A stretch of 64,000 bases of DNA from Megachile rotundata. Lineage: Eukaryota; Arthropoda; Insecta; Hymenoptera; Megachilidae. How positions within the stretch are numbered: position 1 is the stretch's first letter; every line of letters starts with the position of its first letter. The notes beneath the pieces are model-generated. The model saw only the letters and a program-made list of their open reading frames with translations. It ran no database searches and was not told the DNA's origin. This document shows positions 44,630 through 58,585 of the stretch, piece after piece. The position numbers and the translations under genes are program-made. Location of the stretch: contig NC_134983.1 in assembly GCF_050947335.1 (NCBI RefSeq), positions 5,580,001 through 5,644,000 on the forward strand. Reading direction: 5' to 3'.

Positions 44630-46680
44630 ACTTTTTCCATTTGACAAGCAATATTGATAAGTAATGTTACTCTTGTAACTCTTGTCACTCTTCTAGTGTT
44701 GTCGATCTCTGTCATAAGTAATATTGCTGATATTATATACTACTTACTAGTATTGCCGACCTGCACTACTAGTAAGTAATATTATCATCCGATACTACTG
44801 AGTGTTTAATATTAACGATATATTATATCATTCAGTAAGAGTATAAGATCACATGCCATTAGGTAATTAATATCATCGACCTGTATCGCTGGAAAAATCA
44901 TATTATTAACCTGAACATCACCGACTTGAACCACTAACCCATACCATCGTCCTGCACCACTGAGACACTAATATCATTTATCTGAAGCACTGAGTAACCG
45001 ACATCATCAACCTACGCCATTGATAAAATAATATTGTCGACTTGAACCACTAAGTAATTAATCTTAACGGTCCGAACCATTGAATAGTCGATATCATCGA
45101 CCTGCACAGCTGAGACGCTAGTATCGTTTATCTGAAACACTAAGTAACCGATATTATCAATCTACACCACTGACAAAGTAATATTGTCGACTTGAACCAC
45201 TGAGTAACTAATATTGACGACCTGAACTATTGAATAGTCAATATCATCGCCCTTGCACCACTGAGGCACTAATATCATTTATCTGAAACACTGAGTAATC
45301 GATATCATCGATCTACACCGCTGACAAAGTAATATTGTCGACTTGAACCACTGAGTAACTAATATTGACGACCTGAACTATTGAATAGTCGGTATCATCG
45401 CCCTTGCATCACTGAGGCACTAATATCATTTATCTGAAACACTGAGTAATCGATATCATCGATCTACACCGCTGACAAAGTAATATTGTCGACTTGAACC
45501 ACTGAGTAACTAATATTGACGACCTGAACTATTGAATAACCGATATCGCTAACCTGAACCACTAACTACTACTTAAACTACCTACTACTTAACTAATATT
45601 GCTGATCTGATCCTCTGAGCAGCTGATATCATCGACTTGCACCACTGAAATATCCATATCGTTGATTTGTACCACTAAGTAACCAATATCGTCAGTCTAT
45701 TATGGTTAAGTAATTAAAATCATCAACTTGTACTACTTCAAAATTAATAACTTTCACTTACATCACAAGGTACCTAATATCGTTTACTTGCACCACTGAG
45801 TAACCGCTATCACCGACCTACACCACTAGCGAAGTATTATTGTCGACTTGAACCACTGAGTAACTAACATTGACGGCCTGAAATATTGAATAATCGATAT
45901 TGACGACATGAACCATTACCTAACTAATATCGTCGATCTATACCATTGAGCAGTTGATATCATTGACCTGCGCTACTGAGATATTCATATCGTTGACCAG
46001 TACCACGAAGTAACCAATATCATCAGTCTATTATCATTAAGTAACTAAAATCGTCAATTTGTACTGCTTCATAATTAATGACGTCGACAGGTTCCCAATA
46101 TTAGTTACTTCGTGGTTCAAATCGACAATATTACTTTGTCAGTGGTATAGGTCGGCGATACCGGTTACTCAGTGGTACAAGTCAACGATATTAGATATTT
46201 TGTAGTATGAGTAACGGGTATCGCCGACCTACACCACTGACAAAGTAATATTGTCGATTTGAACCACGAAGTAACTAATATTGACAACCTGAACCATTGA
46301 ATAATTGATATCGTCGACCTAAACCATTACGCAATTAATATCGTCGACCTGAACTACTAAGCAACTGATATCATCGACCTGCACCACTGAAATATCCATA
46401 TTGTTGATCTGTACTACTAAGTAATCAATATCGTCAGTCTATTACCATTAAGTAACTAAAATCGTCAATTTGTACTGCTTCATAATTAATCACGGTGATT
46501 TATACCACAAAATACCTTATATCGTTGACTCGTACTACTGAGAAACTGCGGTCGTTGACCAATACTACTCGACAACTAATATCGTTGACCCGTACTACTG
46601 AGCACCTAGCATCGTTTACTTGTACTGCTGAACAACCAATACTGTTTATCCGTTTCACTAATGTTTAATGAATAATAAAC
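44630..46680. repeat. 2-kb minisatellite, about 30-bp unit, 151-bp higher-order repeat
   Basis: The unit approximates 'taatatcgtcgacctgaacc' plus 'actgagtaac', about 30 bp, with continuous variation. Between about 45180 and 45540 a five-unit block repeats: 'taatattgtcgacttgaacc' occurs at about 45180, 45331 and 45481, so 151-bp higher-order periods are visible. A segment at 46096-46168 is inverted relative to the rest. Confidence 0.93.
46096..46283. repeat. Large inverted repeat inside the minisatellite
   Basis: The left arm 46096-46168 and right arm 46211-46283 are 73 nt each and complementary except for two positions, around a 42-nt spacer. The left arm is the only clearly reversed block in the array. 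Confidence 0.9.
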
Positions 46681-46693
46681 AATCTTTTATAGT

Positions 46694-46912
46694 ATTGTCT
46701 GTGCGTCGTGGAATATTCCACCGACCGGTAAACAAAAGAATTCGGGGAAACGATGTTGTCATTCGGCAACGTCGAACAGTCGAGTAGGGGATAGGTCGTT
46801 GTTGGCAATTAGTGTCGTACGATTGGCAGGACCATTATGTATTACAAGTATCCTTATGTTAAGCGAATTACTGATCTTCTTTATGCTTGAACCTGACCTG
46901 ATCTACTACAGT
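46694..46912 (+). repeat. Dispersed repeat, possible solo LTR (copy B)
   Basis: Related to 16071-16277 along its whole length, with several small insertions, including one that duplicates 'tcggcaacgtcga'-like text. It abuts the 3' end of the minisatellite. Confidence 0.55.
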
Positions 46913-48480
46913 TTATTGAATAATAACTATCATTAATGTTTATTGAACATTGACAATCTTCAATATTTAATACGGTGAAAAAAGATCATGATTCGAGCTT
47001 ACGATACATACTAAATGTCCTGTTTAAACTTAAAGTATTTTTCAACAAAAATGTTGCATGCACTAAAAAGCAATAAACGAGGAAATGGAAAAAACAGGAG
47101 TGAATTGAAAATTTTTAAACTGAAATAATATAGAATATAAAATTAAATTTGAATTTGAACGTGAAATCTGGCGCTTGAAGTCTGAAAAACTCATTACATT
47201 TTCAACCGTTTCAAACCATAAACTGGTTCGCCAACGGCGTAGATTTGAACTTAAAAATATTAGTGGAACGCTCGTGCTATGCACGGGGAATTAATCAGTT
47301 AAAATATAAATTTGAATTTGACCCTTGCGCAGTCATAAACCGTAACAGATAGACATGCGCAGTACATTTTTTACAAAGAACCTCTACGAAGAAAGGTCAA
47401 ATGAGGAACTCTTAATGATGACGTAATTAGTTTTTAAATTGGAATTGAATTGAAATTCCAACGACCTATTTTAGAAATTTGTGTCAGGAGAACATAAGTT
47501 ATGAGGAGGTATCCTTCGTGCCACTTCTTGGAATTTTGCTGACGTCATTTCCAAGAATTCCTGAGGCGCGATTTTTGAAATTCCACCGACTGATTTTGGA
47601 AATTCCACCAACTGATTTTGGAAATTTGTATTAGGACAACATAAGTTATGAAAAGGTATCCTTCGTGCATTTAATATGCTTCAAACGAATTTGAAAGACT
47701 ATATAAAAAATGTTGCATATTTAAACGGTAAATAAAATATGACGTATACTGAAATTGCATACGTTGATTTGTTTATCAAAACTAAATTGTATAAAATACA
47801 ATTTTCAATTGAAATAAGTTCACAATTTGAATTAACTCTTTGCACCATGATTTTTTAATTAAAAGACGAAAATTCACAAATAATAGTAAAGAGATTACAA
47901 TAAAAGAATTTTTGTACTAACATCACTATGTAAATAATAAAATGTACACGACATAAAAAATTAGCATATAAATAAAAATTATTATATCAGTAAAAACAAA
48001 AATGTGATCTTTTACTTCTCTATTGCTTTCAGTTAATTATTCAAGCAAATTTAATGTATCGGCCTCTGATGTCCATCGCAGCAGTGAACGTGTTAACTGT
48101 CCGAGTATACAGGACAAACTTCGAATATACAAATTTTCACGTCCAGCCAGTACTAGTTAAACTTCTACTACGTTCTGAAGTTTACACCAGTTCTGTTTCA
48201 GGTCCAAGATAGTTCTAATCAAAGTCTACATTCTAAACGAACTTTGGAATAGTTCTATTAGAAGTTCACATGTTTCTGTTTCTACCACTAATCTTAACAG
48301 ATACGTAACATAGAACAGTAATTATTAATGAATAACAGAGAAAATGAGATTAAACTATAACCAAATTGTTTGGAACGAAATATAACAATTATACTAGAAA
48401 AATTATTTTAAATAAATGATCAATGTGTCAAAGGTAACATCACTATGCAGTCCATCTGGAGAAATATATTACACCTGTGT
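46913..48480. other. Non-coding stretch with one diverged duplication
   Basis: 'aacataagttatgaggaggt' with 'atccttcgtgc' (from about 47491) recurs in a diverged form from about 47639. A TTAACTCTTTGCAC at 47834 and GTTAAC near 48092 could be old MITE ends, but they match poorly. Confidence 0.4.
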
Positions 48481-49110
48481 TTTGAATTTTGTCATCATTC
48501 ACTGATTTTTAGTTAGATTTTCAATTCTTTCTTTCAATTACAATTCTTTCAATTTAAATATTTTCAAACTTACAATCCCTTCAATTTAGCAACTTTCAAA
48601 TTTCATATATAGAAATTTGTGGCTTTCAGAATTTAGGAATTTGTTAAAAAATTAAAAAATTTAGAAATATCAACACTTTTAAAAGTGAAGATCTCCAAAA
48701 TTTCTAAATTTCTCAAATTTGGATATTTCAAGAGTTTAAAGTTTAAGAACTCGAAAATTTAGAAAGAATGAAACTTGGAAACTTACAAATTTAAGAAATT
48801 GCCAGGTTAAAAATTTGGAAATTTGGGAATCTCTAAACATGAGAATACTCGAATTTACTCGAAAATACTCGAAAATTCAGAAATTAGGAAATCAAATTTC
48901 GAAGTTTGAAAATTTCAAAATTTATAGAATTAAAAATTTTTAAATTCAGAAATTGCGAATTTAGAATTTGAAATTTGAAAACATAGATATTTAGAAGTAT
49001 AGAGACTTGAAAATTCAATAATTTCAAAATTAAGGTAACTCAAGAATAACAGAATTTTAAAACTTAAAGATATAAAAATTAAGAAATTACAAATTAAAAA
49101 ATTTAAAAAT
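48481..49110. repeat. Degenerate AAATTT island
   Basis: Dense short words such as 'ggaaatttgggaatctc', 'aaatttagaaatatc' and 'aaaatactcg' without a strict period. Confidence 0.6.
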
Positions 49111-49920
49111 TGTCACATTTGATCTTCCAAAGTCGAGAGCGAAAAATTCATTTTTTAAGCATTATAATTTATCTCTGGCTTATGCATAATATCTCAAGGA
49201 ACATAAAAGCGTTTCACAACGCTTATCAAATTGTAGATGTAACGCGTCCCCGTTGCGTGACGCACCCCGTGCAATTAAAGTCCTTCGGTAAGGACGAAGG
49301 GTTGACAAAACGAAAGTGCAATCACGAGCTTCCTTCCCGTGTACCCTGTTCGACCATACGAGAAATGACCGTCTATTACCCAGAGGCGGTCTCCGAGGCT
49401 GTGCGGCGTAGTCGACTTTGATAAAGCGTTTAACTAAGCGACTAAGCGGATGTAAATCTATGCAGATTGCCTGCTGACAAAAATCTCGCGATCTCTGCCC
49501 TCTCAGCCGTCTTTGCCTTCGTCCCGGAGGCGAATGCCACTTAAAGGACACCCGTGGGACGAATTAGGTCGCTAATGGCGCCCCTGCGCAATACCCACCG
49601 ACTTCAGAATGCTGAATGCCGTTGTTCAACGACGTGTCTGCGACTACGATCCTCCGTTTCGAGTACCTCTCTCTTCGTTCTTGTCTTATACAAGGCATCC
49701 AGTAAATCGTCGAGCAGACGCCAACAAATTGACTCTCCTCTCATCGAGACACTGGGAAAAAGTGTTTGAGAACCGCTTCGAAAGCGACGCAGTTCACAGT
49801 GTAAATGATTCAGTACTTGCGTGTGAAAATTTATCCATTCAGAAATTTACAGGTTTCGCAATTTATAAATGTAGACGTTGGGGATCAGGACAGGTAGATC
49901 TGGGATAATCAATAGTCAAT
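49111..49920. other. Non-coding stretch, GC-richer at 49.2-49.8 kb
   Basis: Overlapping open frames occur on both strands (49110-49908) with no recognisable product. Confidence 0.35.
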
Positions 49921-50640
49921 CGTAATACTCAATAGTATTTTGGACATTTGAGAACTTAGAAATTTGGAGATTTGAATATTAGGAAATTCCTTTTGAAAAT
50001 TTGGAAATTGTAAAATTTGAGAACTAAACCTTTTCAAAGTATGAAGATGAGAGAATTTGGAACATGAAGATCTGAGAATTTGGAAATTTGGGAATCTGGG
50101 AAAAATTTAGACAATTTAGAAGTCTCATGATTTGAAAATTTGCAAACTCGAGAACAGAGATATTTGAGAATTTAGAAATTTAGAAATTGGAGCACTGGAA
50201 AATTACTTTTGACAATTGGAAAATTTAGGAATTAAGAAATTGAAGTGTTCGACCAGTTGAAAATTTAGAAATTTGAAATTTAGGCATTGGGAAACTAAAA
50301 CTATCGAAAATTTGAGAGTTCAGAATTTTGGAGATTTGGACATCTGGAAATTGAAACTTTTGAAAATTTTAAAATGTAGAAATTTTAAGATTTTAATTTT
50401 GAGGAATTGCTTTGTAAATTATAATATTTCAGAATTACACCTTTTAAAAATTTGAAGATATAAAAATTCGAGGATGTGGAAATTTGGAACTTAACGAGCT
50501 GAGGATTCACAAATTTTCAGTTAGAGAAATTTAAGAACTTAATAGTCTTTTTGAAAATTTACAAATTCGAGAAAATTGCAAACTCGGATTGCTGGGAAGA
50601 TATTTGAGACTTTGAAAATTCCAGGCTTTTGAGAAAAGGA
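49921..50640. repeat. Degenerate GAAATTTGG island
   Basis: Long run of words such as 'gaaatttggagatttga', 'ggaaaatttagg' and 'tttgagaatttag' without a fixed unit. Confidence 0.65.
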
Positions 50641-53600
50641 ATCCAAGATCCATTTTGACGGTATAAATCTGGTATTAACACTGTCGCTACAAATTCCATC
50701 TCCGTGAACGTGACATCTCGAAATCGCGATCTATCGGCATTCGGAATTTCGGTGTTCTTTCATCGAAGGAACTGAACGTATTTACAGGAATCCTCGAGGA
50801 AGTTAGCTACCGAGCTCGGAAGGAATTATTAGTTTGATTAGGGTAGCGAGCGCCGACAGGAACATCGGTGTAAGACGATGAAGTAATTACGGATGCGTAT
50901 TTCAGAATGGCTCGGGTTCTTGCATATTAACAGCGGCTGGCGTGGAAGGAACGTTAATAATCACTTAACGGGCTTTAAAGTTGCATCGCCCAGCTCGGCG
51001 AAGCTTAGTTTCGTTCGAAATTTATGGCTGTGCAGTTTCGAGAACGCCCATCGTATATAGCTATATACGTTCCACTGTTTCGGCTGGAACGCCGCCGCGC
51101 CGTTACGCTTTTCAGCGTTCTCTCCGGAGTATACCTCGTAATATTCATCGAGATTACTGCTGTTTAAGCCGTGCGTGTACGTTCGGGAAAAGTGGCGAGC
51201 CACTTTCGCGTTAATTCATAAATTAACGTATCGTTGAACATTGTACATAGCCGTGGATCGAGGCAACGCTCGAAACTGCCTGCATTACTTGTTTAATTTT
51301 ACGAACGCTGACCATCCCTTGCTTATTAAGCTTTGTGATTTTAAGACGCCATAAGAAGTTAATTGAAGCAATAAATTAATAATTAAATCAACTGTTTAAT
51401 AGGAACGAATATTTTTTACTACAATGACGATACGTGGAGAATGGAATTATAAAAATTTATAGAACACGATAAAAATGGTCGATTAATAGTACTATTAGGT
51501 GGAATTAAAATTATTTATTAGTAACGTTTCAACGACTTTCATATTTTTTTTGACATTTATAAATCAAAAGATTAAATTATATAAAACTTTGATTTATTTA
51601 AATTTGAAAATTTTGGGAAATGTACGGATGTAGAAATTTGCGAAATTTAAGAATGCAGTAGTTTAGAAATTAATTGATTTGGAAGTTCGAAAAGTTAGAA
51701 ATGTTTAAATTTTGGGACTGGCACACGATCTTCTCCCTGAGGCAACCTTCTGTTAACTGCCAGATGTTCCTGAACGAATAACCGATAACTGGTACTTGGA
51801 CACGAAGATTGCCGAGTTTACCCGAGTGACACACACGAACATAACGCGGAAATGCAGTTGCAATAATTAAACTATTATTTTTAACAAATTATAAATAATT
51901 GCGTTCATTACCAAAAATTCTGAAAATGTTAAGAAATAATAGTTATGTAGATATATTATTACAACAATAATATAAAAGTAGTATTCTGACATCTTCGATG
52001 AAAGGTCCCATTTTTTTATGACTCTTTTTTGATTTTTCTAAAAAATTCTATAATATGCGCTATGTGGATTAATTCGAAATTTTTGTACAAAATTAAATAG
52101 GAAAAATAAGGCAAAGACTGGAATTTTCCCCTTTACAAAATTGCAAGGTTCCAAAATGAATGAAACCCAAAACTATTTATCCAATTCGATAACGTTCAAC
52201 ATATCGTTCCATTTATCCGTCTTGAACTTACAATTTTACACAATATTTGATCACTTTTCAAAGCTTATCACGATTCGACCAACTACTCGATCGCACAGAA
52301 GTTCAATCAGGAAAATAGCGTTTCTAGCTATAGGAACGCTAAATTACGAAAAAACGACGAATCACGTGCTTGCCAACACAGTCGCGAAAACGATAAAAAG
52401 AACTCTAACTGCTTCTGAGATCTCTGTGTGCTGAAAAAAGATGGCCTACTACAGCGTTTTCCAACAGCCTCTAACCGTTTGGCGTGCAGCCTCACTGTTA
52501 TGCCGATGAAGGAATTAGTTTTGTGGACGAAACGACCGGTTATTACTGACCCAGCCGGGATCGTGGCCAGAATTCTTTATTATTAAATTTACCATTTCCA
52601 ATGGGAGCACGAAAATAACCACACCCAAACACTTCTTGAAAATTGGCTTCTCTTTATTTGAAATAAATTATAAAATAAATGGCTGACATAAATAGTATTG
52701 TGTTCTGTTCTTTCTACAATTTACAAATCGTATATTTCGATATTACTTTTATACAGCTGTGGTAATAAAATTTCTGCAATCCAATTTTCTTGAAAATTTA
52801 CAGCTAGCTAAATCGAAACCGGTTTAGAAGCTTTATCCTTTCAAAACATTTTCGAAACAGTCTTTTGTCGTCATTCGACGAAATATTTATCGCGTAAATA
52901 ACGAATTTAACCGGTATAAATACCAATGATATTAACTTCCTCGAATCGCGTTCAGTCTAACGAAACGGTGAGATACCGCGACTACGAATGAAAAATATTC
53001 ATTTACTGTAACGAAATGTGCATTTAAAAACAGATATAGCAATCAGAGACGTCGATTTGCGATTTTGCCGGGTTATTTATCCTCCTGTTTACGCTGATTG
53101 CTTTAATCTCTAAATATAAATCAACAGGAAAGCGCCAGGCCGGATAAATAAACGAACGAAACTGTAACTGATACGTCGAAGTTCCCCGAATTTGTTCGAT
53201 TGAATCGGCTATTTCGAAAACAACTACGGAAAATATCACGAGGGAGAGGAACATTTTACAAAACGATGAAACTACGGAATGCGTTACAACCTGTCAGGAC
53301 GGACGTTTCAATGTGAGAACGAACCGACGCTCGCGTCAAACTTGATTAAGGAATGTATTTCTCAATGAAGTATTAATGCCATTGACGTCATTGCAATTTT
53401 TGGCTGCAATGGGATAAGTCTTCCAACTTTATTAAAAGCGACACTGTACACAACACTTACACTGTACACTGTTTATTTCTTCGCTTTTTAACAAAATTTG
53501 AAAAATACTCATACATGTTTATCTTTTAAAAGATAAAAAATAACCTAAGTTGTATTGAAAGGAACATCGATATGGATGAAGGAAAAAGTGCAATAAAACA
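50641..53600. other. Non-coding stretch
   Basis: No exon or repeat was recognised except AAATTT words at 51590-51710. The patch at 50.68-51.24 kb is GC-richer and open on both strands without a recognisable product. Confidence 0.35.
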
Positions 53601-53710
53601 TAAAAATATATTATTTCTAATATAATTACTGATGTATATTATTTATATATATTTATAATAATATAATATATAATATACAATATTATTTTTTTTATATAAT
53701 ATTAGTATGT
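53601..53710. repeat. AT-only microsatellite-like run
   Basis: Almost pure A/T text ('tataatatataatatacaat') with TA and TAA repeats. Confidence 0.6.
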
Positions 53711-54890
53711 TAATTTCTCTTTGTGTTTCATAAACATTTCAACAAAATTGAAAGTACTTGCACAAGATTGAAAAACTGGTATAATATTAACACAAAATAA
53801 AATTTCAGAAAATTTGTTCACTTCATTTTACTTATCGAACGTACATTACGGTGATACTTGAGTCGATATTATAGCGATCGTACATTACTACTATTGTACA
53901 TGTACAAATATTGCTGGACAAATAAATAATGATGTGTGAGATATTTCATTTTTGAGATGTCCCTTTCAATACGTGTTCCTTTTATGCCACTTCTCTTACC
54001 TCGTAACAACAGAACCGGCATTATTCTTCTTCATTCACAAGTAGCGGACACCCGTTATCACGTCACTGTGACAATATTGCCACAGGAATTACATAAACGA
54101 CAGACAATAAAAAACAATTTACTGTCCAAGCACATTTCGAGACACTCGCGACATCATTCTAGTCTAACCCGAGAACAGCCTGGAGCCATTCAAAGGGAAT
54201 TGGACTCATCCAATGACTAAATGGGACCGCGGCCTTTCGTCACCCGAGTTCACCCCATATTTCCGGAGAAAATAACCACTTAAGCTCTTATGCGAGCGAG
54301 GAAAAAGCTCGAAGCGATGACGGGGACTCGAGAGGGATGAAACCCGAAGCAAGACACGGAAAGAAAAAGAAGAGTGGAGAAGGTCATGGAAGGTGGGTTG
54401 CTCGGCCTCCGTAAAATTACTCCTGGCCATCGTCTGTTCCCACTTTCAAGGATCCGGGGAATATGTGTAAGTGTACGTATAAGGGACAACGAAACGAAAG
54501 AAAGGGACGAAAGTATCGGTTGTATTCCGCGGAGAAACAAGGAGCACCATCATGGGTAGTCCTATGTACATCTACTTAATGCCTGCCACTATCCGGAACA
54601 AATTACTCGAGGGACCGGGAAATTAAGTCGACATCTTCACGGGATCCTACATTCAGGGATTAGTTAGCATAGAGAGACATTCTTCCGTCCGATGAACAAC
54701 CGTTTCCCTTTTGTTCCGTTGCAAATTGCACGTGCTCCATGGTGTCGGAATGTCATTATTGCGCAGGAGGCGAGCACAACCTTGTTACTACCTTGTGACA
54801 CGGTCCACTCGTTCGTCCTGATTCCATTATCTAACGGGTCGCGCGAGGATCCATGGAAAAACTGACGATTTACAAGGACTGCAGAACAAA
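53711..54890. other. Non-coding stretch
   Basis: No gene was recognised. Frames at 53936-54559 are short and domain-free. Confidence 0.35.
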
Positions 54891-55215
54891 TTTCTCTGCA
54901 GCCTCGACTTTGGGAATTTTCCAATTTCACAGCTAATTTGGGAATTTAGAATTTTCAGAATGAAGGGTGTTTCCAATTTGCGAATATGATAATTTTCAAA
55001 TGTCACAGCTAATTTGGGAATTTAGAATTTTCAGAATGAAGAAAATTTCAATTTGCGAATATGGCAATTTAGCGAAATTTTGGATCTTGAAGATTTAGAA
55101 ATTTAGGGAATTTTTTAATTCGAAGTAAATTGTTTGAAATCTGAGAATTTGATGATTTAGAAATATGAAAATTTGATCATAAATACAATTAGTCGAAATT
55201 TTAGTATTTGAAGCA
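54891..55215. repeat. 75-85-bp tandem duplication and AAATTT words
   Basis: 'cacagctaatttgggaattt' followed by 'agaattttcagaatgaag' occurs at about 54929 and 55007; the tail is degenerate AAATTT text. Confidence 0.75.
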
Positions 55216-56837
55216 GAATGATCTGTATTTCGATTTGAAGTCGAATAAGTATAACAATAATAAAAATTTATTGATTACGAAAAACTTGTGACATGAAGTA
55301 ATTTTAACCTATCACCACGTTTACTATCCCAACTATCCCAATATGGTTAAATAATTTAGTAATTCAGGAAATCGAAAAATTAAATGTTAAACATTTTCCT
55401 AAATAATACGTATGGAATAGATCGGATGTGGGTCGCTGTATTGTTCGTTTAAATTCATGAGATGAAAGTGCCATTAAAATTTATGACCCAACGACAATGA
55501 CTCAACAATAGCTCCCTATAAAACTTCCATAAAATGATAGTTGTTGATTGATATCACAATATTATTATTGATAAACTGTCTTTTATTAAGGCGAAATCAT
55601 GACTCTCAATTATCAACCTGATTATTATTCTTCATTTTCTCATTAGTAAACATTGAAGAGTTTATTAATGAAGTTATATGCCGTAGAATAACGTATTTAA
55701 ATATTGTAATTTTGTAATGCAAATTCTCGTTCGAAACAAAATGAATTTTAATTTGTTTATTTAGTCACGTTTTTGTTTTAAGGGAAGTTAAGTTTCAGCA
55801 TCAAGAACAGAATTTATAATATGTATATTATTCTTGAATTATATTTTTCATCTTGCCCTTGCCAAATTTATTGATCTGTGAACATTATTTTATTCTAAGT
55901 TGTTTGTGATTACATGACATAATAATGATGAAAAATATTTTATTCGTATTATGTTTCACTTACAAATAATTATTTATATTTATTATCAAAATAATAACAA
56001 TACATGAAATCATATAATAAATTTTGTTGAATAGAAAAATGACATTTCTGAAATTTCAGATGCAGAAGGGTATTTTATTACTAGCCTGCAATATTGAATT
56101 TAAAATATTTTTAAAAATAATAATTTGTCACTATAAATAGCTTATTATTGTTTTATGACACACGACAAAATAACTCGATTAATACATTAAAATTTTTGTA
56201 TTCAATTTTGAATTAAAATTGAATCACATGATGTTCTCTGACGCTATTTAATTTTAGTCTTAAACAGTTTCCGATAGCTAGCAACTATTAAAAGTTAACA
56301 ATTAAAAAGAAAGAGCAAACTGCATTATGTGCCAATAAATAATATTGGCCAAAACGCATTGATACTTTTAATCACAATCGACAATTTCGAAGATCTGGTA
56401 GATTAAAATCACAAATGTATAAGATGCAAATCACAGCCATTATTTAATCAAAAATTTCCAATTCCTCCAAGAAGAAACCAGAAAATTCCATTCTGCATTA
56501 CGTGCTAATAAATCAACCGACTTTCTTCATACATCAGCATGCATCCGCATTTGTTACAGCACAATATGATCAAGAAAATGCGCGCAGCTCCTCCCGCTTT
56601 GGTTTTATCGTGATTGCTTTTCGAAGAAGGGCCAGAAACAAATACAACATGACCATGAGAGCGTGCCAAGAAAACGACAGACCGATCCACGGCTTAATAT
56701 ATGCAGATTATCCGGAGGAAGTTGCGTTCTTGGTGAAGATATTTACTGGAGCATGAGTAGCAAAGTCCGCAGCTAATGGCATCCGAGATTGTTCCCAACA
56801 TCGCAATGAGACGGATCTTTCGATCGCTATTTGCATT
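55216..56837. other. AT-rich non-coding stretch
   Basis: No gene or repeat was recognised. Confidence 0.4.
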
Positions 56838-56886
56838 GTTCTTCTACTTCTTCTTTTCCCTCTTCTTCTTCTTCTTCTTCTTCTTG
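56838..56886. repeat. (TTC)n microsatellite
   Basis: Interrupted TTC run, with eight uninterrupted TTC units near its right end. Confidence 0.9.
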
Positions 56887-58428
56887 CACTGACTAGACGC
56901 AGATTGAACCAGACGTGGTCGGGGAAGATCCCTTTAAACGCATCGATCTCGATATCGGCAATATCCAAAAGTGGTTTCCCGCGTTCGACCACTTTTTCTT
57001 TTTCCTGTTCTTCCTTTTTCTTCTCTTCCGTGTAAACTATCGTCTTCATTCATTATCGTGTTCAAGACCATGGATTATAGGACGTCTTATCTTCAAAGGA
57101 TCTTTCTTTCATACCTTTCCTTTCAGCAATAATCTTATTTGAAGATCTCGACTCTTGTCTTGGAAAATGTATCTTGTCATTCTCGAAGTTTGGACTCGTT
57201 TTGAACTAAATTTTTGTGACACTTTTAAAATGTTTCACGTACCGTTCATATGTAGAATGTACCTTCGCAGAAACACTCAAGTATTAAAATTATCGAACTT
57301 TCAAATAGGCTTAATACATACATATGTGTATATGAGTTTCACATTCTTTGTATATACTTTGAATTACGGAATAAATATATTGAAGAGAATTTGAACTCAG
57401 TTCAAACTCACTGAAGAGAATTCAAAATCTTTCACGTTAATTGTTTAGGTATTTTCCATGATTCGCATTCATAACTTGTAGTCATGTTACATGTATGTCT
57501 CGTTTAATGAACACGGAGAATTCACCATATGATTTTGACGTCAACGTGGAAGTTGCAGAAGTTACAGGGATCGCAAATGGAGGTCACACGGTGTAACTCG
57601 TATTCCCCGGGTCAGTCAGTTGCAAGGATCAAACGGTTTTTCGGGGATCGAAAGTTAAACGGAGTCAAGACGAGGTCCGTGTTATCCGTCGGTGGAGCTC
57701 GTTTCACGCCGTTCGCAGGGTCAATTCTCGTCGCGGTATCGGGGAAACTCTGGACGAGCGTAAGCCGTACAATGCGCCAGCGTTAGGTATCGATGGAAAT
57801 TGAATCTGGCGTATCGTGGAAACCGGGGATTCGTCAAGTCGGAAGTTTTCAACGAGAAAGGGGACAGAACGTGAGCGTCCCATCGAATCGAGGCGAACAG
57901 GAGCAAGGGGATGGAACGTCGGAACGGTACAAGTCGGTGCGAACTGCCAAGCCAATGGTAGTCAGCCACCACTTGAACGCCGCTTTACAGACGACCAAAG
58001 ACTCCATTCCGACGACGAAGTAAACCAAACAGAACCGAACCGAAGCCAGAGAGAGAGAGAGACTCGAGCTTGGAATCAACTAAGCCAAACCCATCGAGAG
58101 CTGGCTAAACGGCAAACTTATCTAATCCAACTTGGCTGACGCGAGCCAGAACGAGACAGGAGGATAGCCGCGAAACAGAGAGAAGAAGAAACACATGGCA
58201 AAGAGGGATAAAACGGAAGAAGAGTCGTCTTCGACTGCGGAAGAGATACCTGCACCCGTACTCTTCGCTTCCTTGCCACCGAGCTACGAAGTTTGTTCGA
58301 CGTGCTACAGGCCCGAAGCTTTCGTTGAGCTCTTTAATTACTCGAGAAGGAACACAGCACACGCTGTTTAATCAGCCGTTCGCTGACTCCCCGTCTAGCC
58401 GAGAGCTCCGGTTACTGGCGTCAGAGAC
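56887..58428. other. Non-coding stretch, GC-richer at 57.5-58.4 kb
   Basis: Open frames occur on both strands at 57529-58362 without recognisable domains. A GAGA run lies near 58050-58061. The position just upstream of a TATA box suggests a promoter-proximal region. Confidence 0.35.
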
Positions 58429-58436
58429 TATAAAAG
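58429..58436 (+). promoter_or_regulatory. Candidate TATA box
   Basis: TATAAAAG occurs in a GC-richer context, downstream of a GAGA run and about 0.8 kb upstream of the candidate exons. No clear initiator sequence was confirmed. Confidence 0.35.
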
Positions 58437-58585
58437 TGGTGGGCGAAAGGACAATATTTGCCGAAGCAATGTCAACCACGGAATCGGTACTCGCGGATTA
58501 ATTACATTTCGTTTGCACGCGGAAGTTTTGACGAAACCACTCGTCGAGAACGCGATCTTGCGTACCGCCTTCTTTTTTTCGAGCT

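Noticed and set aside
44630..46680. CRISPR-like regular repeats
   Set aside because: Repeats are contiguous and gradually diverged with no unique spacers, in a eukaryotic context. This is a minisatellite.
47833..48098. Second TTAACTCTTTGCAC-type MITE
   Set aside because: The proposed right end matches poorly and its TTAA is not cleanly placed.
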